Of a DNA stretch of 64,000 nt, positions 19,348-28,399 are shown piece by piece. Position 1 is the first letter of the stretch. The number at the start of each line of letters is the position of its first letter. The stretch lies in assembly GCA_019752015.1 (NCBI GenBank), contig JAIEMQ010000006.1, positions 320,842-384,841 on the forward strand, written 5' to 3'. The notes below the pieces were generated by a model that was given only the letters and a program-made list of their open reading frames with translations, did no database searches and was not told the DNA's origin. Source of the DNA: Cyanobacteriota bacterium (lineage in GTDB: Bacteria; Acidobacteriota; Vicinamibacteria; Vicinamibacterales; UBA2999). The translations under genes and the position numbers were made by a program.

Positions 19348-20810
19348 CACAGGTGATCGTCATCCCGTTCGCGATCGCCTTTGCGCTCGCCGTCGCGTTC
19401 GTGCCGCTGTGCCGGCGGCTGGCCTTCAGGCTCAATCTGGTCGCGCATCCGCGCGACGATCGCTGGCACCGCAAAACCATCCCGATGCTGGGTGGCATTG
19501 CCATCGGGCTCGCCACCTTCGGCGCGTCGGCGATCACCGGCATTGCCGGTGAGGTGCCGGTCTTCCTCGGCGCCGCAATGGTGATTTTCGTCGTCGGCCT
19601 CGTGGACGACGTGTTGAACCTGAAGCCGTCGACGAAGCTGGTCGTGCAGCTGGCCATGGCGTCGGTGCTGGTCGCGTTCGATTTCCGTCTCAACTGGGTC
19701 GAGTCGCGATTGCTCGACAGCGCGTTGACCATGGTGTGGGTGGTCGGCCTGACCAACGCCTTCAACCTGCTCGACAACATGGACGGCCTGTGCGCGGGCA
19801 CCGCGGTAGTGGTGGCGCTGATGATGGTCGCGGGCCTGTGGACCGGCGTCACGCGCGAGATCGCCGGCGAAGAAATGGCGTTTCTCTCGATGATTGCCGG
19901 CGCCGCGTCGGGCTTCCTCGTCTACAACTTTCCGCCCGCGTCGATCTTCATGGGTGACTGCGGCAGCCTGATGCTCGGCTTCAGCCTCGCGGCGATGGCG
20001 CTGGGCTCGGAAGGCGTCCGCGGCAGCCGCACCGACGTGCTGACCGTGATCGTGGCGCCGGTGTTCGTGCTGTTGATTCCAATCTTCGACACCACGCTGG
20101 TCACGGTCGCGCGCATTCTTTCCGGACGATCGCCCGCAGTCGGCGGCCGCGATCATTCATCGCATCGCCTCGTTGCCATCGGGCTGTCGGAGCGATCCGC
20201 GGTGTTCCTGTTGTGGGGCCTCGCGGCCATGGGTGGCGCGATCGGGTTGATCGTCCGCAACACCACGCAAGGCTGGTCGATCGTGGTCGGCGGATTGTTC
20301 CTGACGCTGCTGGGACTGTTCGCGGTCTATCTCGCGCGCGTGCGCGTCTACGACGACCGCGCGGTTCCGCCGGCGCGGGAAAGCCGCTTCACGCCGCTGG
20401 TCAACGAGTTCATGCACAAACGGCGGGTCATCGAAGTGATGGCCGACTTCGTGCTGATCGGCGCGGCCTATTACCTGGCCAACCGCTGGCGCTTCGACGT
20501 CGAGGCCTACGCGGCCAACGCGGACACCTTCTATGGCTCGCTGCCGATCGTGGTCAGCGTGCAGCTGGTGAGTTTCTTCATCGCCGGGGTCTATCGCGGC
20601 GAGTGGCATTACTTCGTCTGGCGGCAGGCCGTGACCGTGCTCAAGGGCGCGGCGCTCGGCGTCTCCGGCGTCACGCTGTTCGTGATCGCGCTCTACGACT
20701 TCACCGCCGATTCGAAGATGATCTTCGTCTACTACGCGCTGCTGGTGCCGGTGTTCGTGATCGCCTCGCGCGCCTCGCTTCGCCTCGCCGGCGGCCTCCT
20801 GCGCCGCTAG
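19344..20810 (+). CDS. MraY/WecA-family glycosyl-1-phosphate transferase fused to CapD/FlaA1-like N-terminal membrane domain
   Basis: HRKTIPMLGGIAIGLA, DNMDGLCAGTA, FMGDCGSLMLGF, GGRDHSSHRLV; C-terminal RRVIEVMADFVLIGAAYYLANRWRFD...VYRGEWHYF. Confidence 0.85.
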   Translation: MTQVIVIPFAIAFALAVAFVPLCRRLAFRLNLVAHPRDDRWHRKTIPMLGGIAIGLATFGASAITGIAGEVPVFLGAAMVIFVVGLVDDVLNLKPSTKLVVQLAMASVLVAFDFRLNWVESRLLDSALTMVWVVGLTNAFNLLDNMDGLCAGTAVVVALMMVAGLWTGVTREIAGEEMAFLSMIAGAASGFLVYNFPPASIFMGDCGSLMLGFSLAAMALGSEGVRGSRTDVLTVIVAPVFVLLIPIFDTTLVTVARILSGRSPAVGGRDHSSHRLVAIGLSERSAVFLLWGLAAMGGAIGLIVRNTTQGWSIVVGGLFLTLLGLFAVYLARVRVYDDRAVPPARESRFTPLVNEFMHKRRVIEVMADFVLIGAAYYLANRWRFDVEAYAANADTFYGSLPIVVSVQLVSFFIAGVYRGEWHYFVWRQAVTVLKGAALGVSGVTLFVIALYDFTADSKMIFVYYALLVPVFVIASRASLRLAGGLLRR

Positions 20811-20839
20811 ACCCCGCCTCGCACCGCAGCGGCTTGAAA

Positions 20840-20845
20840 TATAAT
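20840..20845 (+). promoter_or_regulatory. -10-like TATAAT, 8 nt before CTG 20854
   Basis: Exact TATAAT; spacing compatible with leaderless mRNA. Confidence 0.45.
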
Positions 20846-20853
20846 CGTCGCCG

Positions 20854-21876
20854 CTGACCCGCACCTCTCTCGCGCGCCTCGTCGCCTTCAATACCGCCGC
20901 CCTGGCGGTATTCGCCATCCTCGGCGGCGCGATCCTCGAAATTTATTGCCGCACCGTGATTGACGATGGCGGACGCTTCGAGTTCGAGATGTGGCGGTAC
21001 GCCAAGGCACTCAAACAGCCTCGCGCCGATGCCGAGCTGCCGTTCTCACATCGTCCCAATGGCCGCGCCCACATCATGGGCGCGGATGTGGCGATCAACA
21101 GTCTCGGGTTGCGTGACGACCGTGAGATCAGTCCTGAGAAAGCGGCCGGCACGACGCGTATCCTGATGCTGGGTGATTCCGTCACGTTCGGCTTCGGCGT
21201 TGCCGGGTCGGAAACGACGGCACAGCAACTCGAGGCATTGCTCAAGTCCGAACGGCCAGCTGCGCGTATCGAGGTGCTGAACGCCGGCGTCGGCAATTAC
21301 AACACCTCCATGGAGGTCGCCGCGTACTTTCAGTTCTGGCGCGCTCTCGCCCCCGACATCGTGCTGCTGAATTTTTTCGTCAATGACGCGGAGCCGACGC
21401 CCGTGCCTCGCGGCAATCTGCTCACCCGATACAGTCTCGCCGCCGTGTACTTCGGCAGCCGGGTCGACGCGGTGTCGCGAATGACGAATGGCGCTCCGGG
21501 ATGGCAGGATTATTACGGCGGGTTGTTCGATGATCAGCAACCCGGCTGGCAGAAAGCGAAAGCGGCGATCGCCGCGCTGAAAGCCGCCTGTGATTCCGAC
21601 CAGCGCCCGCTGGCGATCGTCAACTACCCGGACTTGCACCAGACCCGGCCTTACCCGCTCACCGCGATCACCACCAAGGTCTCTCAGCTTGCGGACGGGC
21701 TGTCGATCCCGTTCCTCGACCTGACGCCGGAAGTCACGGACCAGGAGAACGCCGCATTGCTGTGGGTGAACGGCGGCGATCCGCATCCGAACGGCGCGAC
21801 CAACACTCGCTATGCGCGCCGGATTGCGACGTGGCTGCTAACGCGGTGGCTCGCCGAGCAGCGAAATAGCCGGTGA
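20854..21876 (+). CDS. SGNH/GDSL hydrolase-type protein with N-terminal membrane anchor; likely CTG start
   Basis: RILMLGDSVTFGFGVAGSETTAQQLE; the anchor LTRTSLARLVAFNTAALAVFAILGGAILEIY is encoded upstream of the first ATG/GTG/TTG; in-frame TAA at 20842. Confidence 0.72.
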   Translation: MTRTSLARLVAFNTAALAVFAILGGAILEIYCRTVIDDGGRFEFEMWRYAKALKQPRADAELPFSHRPNGRAHIMGADVAINSLGLRDDREISPEKAAGTTRILMLGDSVTFGFGVAGSETTAQQLEALLKSERPAARIEVLNAGVGNYNTSMEVAAYFQFWRALAPDIVLLNFFVNDAEPTPVPRGNLLTRYSLAAVYFGSRVDAVSRMTNGAPGWQDYYGGLFDDQQPGWQKAKAAIAALKAACDSDQRPLAIVNYPDLHQTRPYPLTAITTKVSQLADGLSIPFLDLTPEVTDQENAALLWVNGGDPHPNGATNTRYARRIATWLLTRWLAEQRNSR

Positions 21877-22364
21877 CGCGAAAGACCGGCGACAACCGCC
21901 GCAGCACGATCGGCAGCGCGGCGCCGTACGGGTTACTGTCGCCATAAAAAATGACCGCGTCGGGTTTCAGATACAGGAAGTCCTCGAGGTCGGCCTTGTA
22001 GGCGAAGGCATCTTCTCCGGGGAAGCCAAGGTTGGCGACTCGTACGGGATAGGACACCCGCGCCTGCAACCGTTGTTCGCGCTGCGCCGGCAGCGCCTCC
22101 TCCGGAAGCACGCCGACGCTGAACACCGTGCCGGGGCCGATCATCAAGATGCGTTTTTCAGCGGCCTGCTTGCGGCCAAGCACCTTGCCTCTATAGCCCC
22201 AGACATTGACGGCCATGTTCGGCGCCAGCTTGTGATGCAGGTAGATGTCGGCCGCGAGAATGATCGCCGACGCGATGCCGAAAAACAATGCAGATGGCAA
22301 TGAAATGGAACAGCCATCCCCTGCGCCGACTGAGCACGATGGCCGGCTTCTTGGTCTCGCTCAA
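21734..22364 (-). pseudogene. SGNH-like protein gene, frameshifted near its start and apparently truncated at its 3' end
   Basis: SETKKPAIVLSRRRGWLFHFIAIC (frame from TTG 22364) continues as ALFFGIASAIILAADIYLHHKLAPNMAVNVWGYRG in another frame; the 3' end runs antisense into the convergent SGNH gene. Confidence 0.6.
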
Positions 22365-22519
22365 AACAGCGTGTAGATGAACGGACCGAGGACGCTGGAC
22401 TGCGAGAACACCATCAGCAAGCTGAGCAGCAGCAGCACCAGCACTAGCGGGGCCAGCCAATATTTCTTCTGCTCCCGGAAGAACTGCCAGAACTCGATAA
22501 AGACTCGACCCTTTGCCAC
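22361..22519 (-). CDS. DUF5989-like small membrane protein (52 aa)
   Basis: VAKGRVFIEFWQFFREQKKYWLAPLVLVLLLLSLLMVFSQSSVLGPFIYTLF; GGAGA before the GTG start; TTGA overlap with the next gene. Confidence 0.75.
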   Translation of the reverse strand: MAKGRVFIEFWQFFREQKKYWLAPLVLVLLLLSLLMVFSQSSVLGPFIYTLF

Positions 22520-22536
22520 GCTGATCTCCAGAGAGA

Positions 22537-24423
22537 TTATGTTCGCGCGGCTCGGTCGCGCGCAACCTCGACGCCGTCGAGCTTCAGCGCGGCCATCATC
22601 GCCATCGCCACGAATACGAACATCAGCGGCTGCATCGTAATGGTGTAGCGCATGTTCGTCAGCACGAAACAGATCGTCAGCGGCACGTAGACGATCGGGA
22701 CGAGCAGGAACGCGGCCGCCATTCTGCGCCGGACCGCGATCACCGCGCCGGCGAGGAAGACGAAGAAGTACGCGGCTGACAGGGCCGTGCCCGCCGCATA
22801 GGCCAGGCGCGCGCCGCTGAACTGCTGAGTCGCGTGCACGTCGTCGCTGCCGCGAATGATGAAGAGCCGCACCATGCGATAAGCGGAGGCGGCGACGAAC
22901 GCCATCGGGTCGCGGCCGATGTTGTCCATGGCCAGCGCCATGTAGCGCCGCATCATGTGCAGCTCCGCCCGGTAAAACACGGCGTTGGCGCGAACGTCGT
23001 CGACCGGCGGACAGGGATTGACGGCGCCGCTGACGAGGTCCGATCGCAGCCGCCACCGCGATGCGAGCGCTCCCGCCAGACCGCCTTCGACTTCCAGATC
23101 GGTCTGAAAGCCACGCCACTGCCGCGGAATGGCGATGCGCGATCCATCGCCAATGCGCAGAGCCGCGACCGCGTTATCGAACGAGAATTCGGCGCGCGCC
23201 TCGGCCGGCGCTTCAGGCAGCAGATACCGCACCGCTCGATTCAGATCCGCGGCGTCGACGATGCCGTTGCCGTCGAGGTCGTTGGCGCCGTCGATTTGTT
23301 CCTGCCAGGCGATGTGGCGGGCGATCCGCGCGAGATCGAACACATCCAGCGTCAGCTGATGGCGGTCGAGATCCTGCAGGTGACGATCGTCGACGAACAG
23401 CACGAATGTTGACGATGCGAAGCTGCCGGATTCGAAGAGGTAGTACAGAGTGGTTTGCGGCGGCGGCGCCGGGATTGCGAACGACACACGCTGGCCGGCT
23501 GCGACCGGGCTGACGCGCTGTCGATTCCCGTCACGATCGGTCCAGTAGACGAGCGTTAGCGTCTGGCCGGCGATGCAGCTATTCGGAGCGGCCGTGACGA
23601 TGACCGGTGATTCGGTGATGCTGGTGTAGGGCAGCGGCGGCGAATCGAAGATCGATCGCGGATTGCGGGCGCGGCTCTCGAGATACGGGCCCACCTGCAG
23701 CGTGCCGTACCAGAGCTGAATGCCGCCGTGCGTGCTCGTCGGCATGAACGTGTTCGTCAACCGGTAGTTGCGGACGATCCACGGCGTCAGCGCCGCGGTC
23801 ACGGCGATGCTGAACACGATCGCGCGAACCAGGTGCGCGCGTGTTCGACCGATCAGCACGTAGCCGGCCGCGACGATCGCCGGCAGCAGGATCATGTTCG
23901 GCCGGAACTGCGGCACGACGCCGGAGAGGAATCCGCCGATCGCAATATCGATCGTGCTGCCGGCGCGCGCGCCCCTCGCAAGGAGCAGCAGCGACGACAG
24001 GAACAGCACCGTGCAGACGGCGTCCGACGCCTGCGTCGATGCGTAGACCGTGTTGAACGAGAAGATGCCGAGGATCAGGGCCGCAAGCGTCGCGGTCCGG
24101 TTGCCGACGAGCGGCAATGCCAGGCGATAGAGCAGCACCGGCGCGGCGGCGTTGATGAACACTTGCGCGAGCACCGGCACCCAGACGCGATCGCCGAACA
24201 GCCAATAGAAAAACGCGCCATAGTACGCGTAGCCCCACGGCACGTCGGTGGTGCCGAACGGTTCGCCTCGCGCCAGCGCCTTCGCCAGCTCGTGATACTG
24301 ATCGATGCCCTGCCAGCCCCACGGGTGCGGCGCCCACACGAACGTGAAGAAGAGCCCGAGGGCGAGCGTGATGAGCGACGCGACGACGACGGTGCTGCGC
24401 GAGTCGAGAAGCCGCGCAATCAT
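22537..24423 (-). CDS. GT39/ArnT-like multi-span glycosyltransferase with dockerin-like extracytoplasmic insertion
   Basis: Multiple TM helices, PHPWGWQGIDQYHELAKALARGEPFGTTDVPWGYAYYGAFFYWLFGDR; dockerin-like DLDGNGIVDAADLNRAVRYLL; ATGA overlap with upstream gene. Confidence 0.72.
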   Translation of the reverse strand: MIARLLDSRSTVVVASLITLALGLFFTFVWAPHPWGWQGIDQYHELAKALARGEPFGTTDVPWGYAYYGAFFYWLFGDRVWVPVLAQVFINAAAPVLLYRLALPLVGNRTATLAALILGIFSFNTVYASTQASDAVCTVLFLSSLLLLARGARAGSTIDIAIGGFLSGVVPQFRPNMILLPAIVAAGYVLIGRTRAHLVRAIVFSIAVTAALTPWIVRNYRLTNTFMPTSTHGGIQLWYGTLQVGPYLESRARNPRSIFDSPPLPYTSITESPVIVTAAPNSCIAGQTLTLVYWTDRDGNRQRVSPVAAGQRVSFAIPAPPPQTTLYYLFESGSFASSTFVLFVDDRHLQDLDRHQLTLDVFDLARIARHIAWQEQIDGANDLDGNGIVDAADLNRAVRYLLPEAPAEARAEFSFDNAVAALRIGDGSRIAIPRQWRGFQTDLEVEGGLAGALASRWRLRSDLVSGAVNPCPPVDDVRANAVFYRAELHMMRRYMALAMDNIGRDPMAFVAASAYRMVRLFIIRGSDDVHATQQFSGARLAYAAGTALSAAYFFVFLAGAVIAVRRRMAAAFLLVPIVYVPLTICFVLTNMRYTITMQPLMFVFVAMAMMAALKLDGVEVARDRAART

Positions 24424-26081
24424 CCGCGATCGACCGGGCCGCTGAATTCCGGTCCGCCCGCTGCCGGATAGCCGCCGCTGTGACCGGCGGTGTCGGCGCT
24501 GACCCAGAAGGAGAACAGCTGGCCGCGCGTCATCGCAAAACGCAGACGCACCCGGCGATGTCTAATGGCCGCGAGTGACGGCGCACTGCTCCAGGTGATC
24601 CGCTGCTTCGTGCTGTCGCCGCCATAAGGCGCGCACGCATCGATCGTGAACGGCGCAATGGCATTTCCAGAGTCGTCGAGCACTTCGGCGCGCAGCTGGC
24701 CTTTGCTCACGTCCGCGTTTACGAACAGATGCTCGCCGGCAAAGGTGATCGGCCGCGTCGTCAGCGTGCCGCTGCCGGACGGTTGCCGGATGACGCGGGC
24801 GCCATCCGGGTCGAAGTCCATCGACGCGAACCCGTCGCGCCTGAGCGTGGCGAGGCCGGTGGAGCACACGCCGGGCGCGTTGCTGCCCGGCCGTCCCTGC
24901 CGCCCGCTCACGTAGAAGTACAACTGATCGCCCACGATCAGGCACCCGCCACCGGCGGATTGCACGTTCGCCCAGTTCCAGCTGCCCACCACGTCCGACA
25001 CCGGCAGGAACGCTTTCCGCTCCGGGCGATGCCAGTGAAACCCATCGCGGCTGAAGCCGAGCGTGACCTCGTTGATCTTCTCGCGGAGGCCCGACTCGCC
25101 ACGCCACACCGAGAAGAGACCGAGCATCACGCTTTCGTATGCTACGCAATCCAGGTTGTAGAGCTCCGATCGCGCTGCCATTTCCGGTCTGGCGAAATCG
25201 CGTGAATCGGATTTCACCCACGCCACCGGGGCGCGGCCGTTCCACTTCGGCGCCGCCGCAAAATCCGGCGACTCCCAGTATTTGCGGAAGCGGCCGCTGA
25301 TCGATCCGAGGTACTGATTCGCGCGCAGGCTGAAGCACCAGACGTTGCGGAACGGATTGAAGAAAAACGTCGACCGATCGTCGGTGAAGCCGGTGCGGCC
25401 GATCCCCGTCCAGTGGACGCCGTCCGGCGAAGTGTACAGCTCGAGACCGAGGTCGTTGAACAACGACATTTTGTAGCGCCGCTTCGGATCGCGCTCCTGC
25501 AGGTCGAGCCAGACAGTGCTCGAATCGCGGCTCGCCTGGCTAACGACGTTCGTGCCGGGAACGACATCGAGGTTTGGGCGCTTCCAGGCAATGCCGTCCT
25601 CTGACGTCGCGAGGCTCGTGACGCCGCCGTAGCCGCTCATGTACCACATCTTGAACAGCCGATCCTTCGGATCGTAGAAGACGCCGTCGCTGAAGACCAT
25701 TGCCGCCGGATTGGGCGCTGTTTTCGTCCGCTCAGCCGCCTCGTCGCGCAGCTCCCACGGCTGCTCGGGCTTCAACACGGGATTCACCGGGTGATACACG
25801 GCCGCATGCCATGTGCGCACCATGTTGGTCGACTCGATCAGGAAGTCGTCGACGAACAACTGGCGGCCGACGTCGATCGGAATCGTCGCCGGCGGCGACA
25901 CCAGATACGGCGGCGTGATCGGATGTTCGTCGGGGACTTGCAACCGAGGCGGCCACGGCGTGCCGAGCGTGATGCCGTTATAGAGCCGCTCGGCGGCGTC
26001 GATGCCGCGCCAGCGGGCGAACGGCAATGACAGGGTCGCGGCGGCAGTGGCGCGGACGAACGTGCGGCGTGTCAATCTCAA
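24420..26081 (-). CDS. Tat-exported protein, glycosidase-like (GH32/43-type beta-propeller suspected)
   Basis: Tat-like RRTFVRATAAATLSL; VDVGRQLFVDDFLIES, SEDGIAWKRPNLDVVPGTNVV, SRDGFHWHRP repeats; about TTG start at 26081 or 26075. Confidence 0.6.
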   Translation of the reverse strand: MRLTRRTFVRATAAATLSLPFARWRGIDAAERLYNGITLGTPWPPRLQVPDEHPITPPYLVSPPATIPIDVGRQLFVDDFLIESTNMVRTWHAAVYHPVNPVLKPEQPWELRDEAAERTKTAPNPAAMVFSDGVFYDPKDRLFKMWYMSGYGGVTSLATSEDGIAWKRPNLDVVPGTNVVSQASRDSSTVWLDLQERDPKRRYKMSLFNDLGLELYTSPDGVHWTGIGRTGFTDDRSTFFFNPFRNVWCFSLRANQYLGSISGRFRKYWESPDFAAAPKWNGRAPVAWVKSDSRDFARPEMAARSELYNLDCVAYESVMLGLFSVWRGESGLREKINEVTLGFSRDGFHWHRPERKAFLPVSDVVGSWNWANVQSAGGGCLIVGDQLYFYVSGRQGRPGSNAPGVCSTGLATLRRDGFASMDFDPDGARVIRQPSGSGTLTTRPITFAGEHLFVNADVSKGQLRAEVLDDSGNAIAPFTIDACAPYGGDSTKQRITWSSAPSLAAIRHRRVRLRFAMTRGQLFSFWVSADTAGHSGGYPAAGGPEFSGPVDRG

Positions 26082-26117
26082 GTGGTTGCCGATGCCACGG
26101 TGTACTATACACGCGCG

Positions 26118-27464
26118 GTGAGCGGACCAATCCAGCAACTGCGGGCCTTGATGGTGTGGGCCGGCGTGATCATGGCCGCAGCCGCTGCTTCGCAAGGCGC
26201 GCTCGACGCTGCCACGGCGTGGGCAGAGGCGGTCCGATCATCATCGATCGATACGGCGACGGCGGCCCGCGTCGATCGGTTGCTCGATGGCAGGGAAGCG
26301 CGCCTCACCACGCGCGCCGTCGAAGGTCAGCCCGCCAACGCGCTGGTGACGATCGCGCGGCCGGAGTCGGCGCAGCCGCTCGTCGATGCGGCCAACGGCG
26401 CACTCGATCGGCTGACGGCGTGGCTCGGCCGCCTGCCAGGCAATCGATTGACGATCGTCGATGTGCCTGCGCACGCCAATCTCGCCGGCGCGGCCTATCC
26501 CGGCATTGCGATCACCAGCTCACGCCTGTTCACGACCCGGCGCGAGTTCGCGGCGGAACGCGCGCTCACGGTGGCGATTGCGCGGCAGTATGCATTGGCC
26601 TTCGCGGATGCGTCCGAAGACGATTCGTGGTTCGTGGAAGGGATGGCTGCGTACTTCGCGACGCGCGCGGTTCACGAGGGTTTCGAAGGACGGTACTACC
26701 TGACGCTGCGCTACTTCGGCGGCTATGTGCCGCACTCGCTGCGCGCCATCGTCATGTCGCCGAATCCGCTCGATCCGCGACCGAGGGTGTTGCAGCTCGC
26801 GGAAGTCTTCGAGCCTGCCGATGCACCGTGGCGCCTTGCACACGGCGCCGATCGCGATCGCGCGCATCGCTTGACCATGGCGCTGCACACGCTCGAGCGA
26901 TTCATCGGCTGGCCCGCTTTGCAGGCGACGCTCAGCGCGTTCGTGGAGCGTCATCGCGGCAGGACGCCGACGCTGAGCGACTTCGCCGCCGTCCTGTCTG
27001 AACAGCGCGGCGGCGACATGACGTGGTTTTTCGATCAGTCAATGCGCATGGACGCGCGCTTTGACTATGCCGTCGTCAATCTCACGACCACGGCGGGCTC
27101 TCCGTCCAGGTTCGAGACGACCGTGGAGGTCAGGCGGCTTGGCGAGGCGACGTTTGACGGCACGGGCCTGCCGCGCGCCACTTCAACGGCGCGATCGTTG
27201 CCGCTCGTGACCAGGTTTGCCGATGGCGCGGAGATCACCGAGTGGATCGACGGCCGCGATCGCGATTGGCAATTCCGCTATTCGTCCGCATCCCCGGCAA
27301 CGCTCGCGAGCGTGGACCCGGAGGCGATCTTGCTCCTCGACGCCGACCGCACCAACAATACGCGCACGGTGAATCCGCCCTTGCACACGGTCGGCGCGCG
27401 GCTGGCGTTCAACTGGCTTTCCTGGCTGCAGGACGCAATGCTGGCCTGCACGGCGGTGATATGA
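26118..27464 (+). CDS. Secreted M1 (gluzincin)-like protein lacking HExxH; pseudo-peptidase
   Basis: ALTVAIARQYALAFADASEDDSWFVEGMAAYFA aligns with the M1 region HExxHQ(W/Y)...W.NEG.A.YF but the zinc ligands are absent. Confidence 0.55.
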   Translation: MSGPIQQLRALMVWAGVIMAAAAASQGALDAATAWAEAVRSSSIDTATAARVDRLLDGREARLTTRAVEGQPANALVTIARPESAQPLVDAANGALDRLTAWLGRLPGNRLTIVDVPAHANLAGAAYPGIAITSSRLFTTRREFAAERALTVAIARQYALAFADASEDDSWFVEGMAAYFATRAVHEGFEGRYYLTLRYFGGYVPHSLRAIVMSPNPLDPRPRVLQLAEVFEPADAPWRLAHGADRDRAHRLTMALHTLERFIGWPALQATLSAFVERHRGRTPTLSDFAAVLSEQRGGDMTWFFDQSMRMDARFDYAVVNLTTTAGSPSRFETTVEVRRLGEATFDGTGLPRATSTARSLPLVTRFADGAEITEWIDGRDRDWQFRYSSASPATLASVDPEAILLLDADRTNNTRTVNPPLHTVGARLAFNWLSWLQDAMLACTAVI

Positions 27465-28399
27465 GGGCGCTCAAGGCGCTTGGCGGCGGATTGCGGCGCG
27501 TGTTGCTATCGCCGCTCGTGGTCGTTGCCGCCATGGTGGCGATGCTGGCGGCGGCCGCGCCATTTGCTTTCGTTATCGGCTCGGAGCTCCAGACCGCGTT
27601 GTCGAATCAGCAACCGATCTCCCGTGACGCCGGCGAGATCGACCCCGAGTGGTGGTTCGAGTACCGCGAGCACGCCGAAGGACTGGTCGCCACTTTCACG
27701 CCGGCGATCATCGGCTTCGCGGCGCCGCTCAGCAATCTCAGCGCCCTGCTCGACGGGACAGCCCCGCCGCTCGCGATGCTCGGTCCTTTTGCATTGGCGA
27801 TCGTGGTGTGGTCATTCCTCTGGGGCGCGGCGCTCGAGCGTTTCGCGCATGGCGGGACGCGATCCGGATTCTTGCGCGCCGGCGCGCGAACGTTTGCCAG
27901 GTTCCTGATCATCAGTCTGGCCGCAACGGCCGCCGTCGCCGTCCTGTACTTGACGCTGCACCCACTGTTATTCGCCGTTGCGGCGCCGGGTCTCGAATCG
28001 TCGGCCTCAACGGAGCGCAACGCCTTCATGATCCGGGTCGCGCTCTACGTAGTATTTGGCGGGGCGCTGACGGCGATTGGTCTGGTCGCTGATTACGCGC
28101 GCGTGATTGTCGTGCTCACGTCGATCGCATCACCGCTCGATGCGATGCGATCCGCCGCCGCGTTCGTGCGCCGCAATTTCGGATCGGCGATCACCTTATA
28201 TCTGCTGACCGGATTGCTGTTTGCCGCCCTGCTGACGGTCTATGGCTACGTTGATGTCTACGGCGGATCGCGTGTCGGCGGATGGCGCGGCATCGCGATT
28301 GCGCAGGCCTACATCGTGGCGCGGCTGGTGATCCGGTTGACGTTCGGCGCGTCGGAGATTCAGTTGTATCGCGCGCTGACCGATCAGTCGCGGTCGTGA
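27461..28399 (+). CDS. Multi-span membrane protein of unknown function
   Basis: ATGA overlap with previous gene; 5-6 hydrophobic segments. Confidence 0.6.
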   Translation: MRALKALGGGLRRVLLSPLVVVAAMVAMLAAAAPFAFVIGSELQTALSNQQPISRDAGEIDPEWWFEYREHAEGLVATFTPAIIGFAAPLSNLSALLDGTAPPLAMLGPFALAIVVWSFLWGAALERFAHGGTRSGFLRAGARTFARFLIISLAATAAVAVLYLTLHPLLFAVAAPGLESSASTERNAFMIRVALYVVFGGALTAIGLVADYARVIVVLTSIASPLDAMRSAAAFVRRNFGSAITLYLLTGLLFAALLTVYGYVDVYGGSRVGGWRGIAIAQAYIVARLVIRLTFGASEIQLYRALTDQSRS

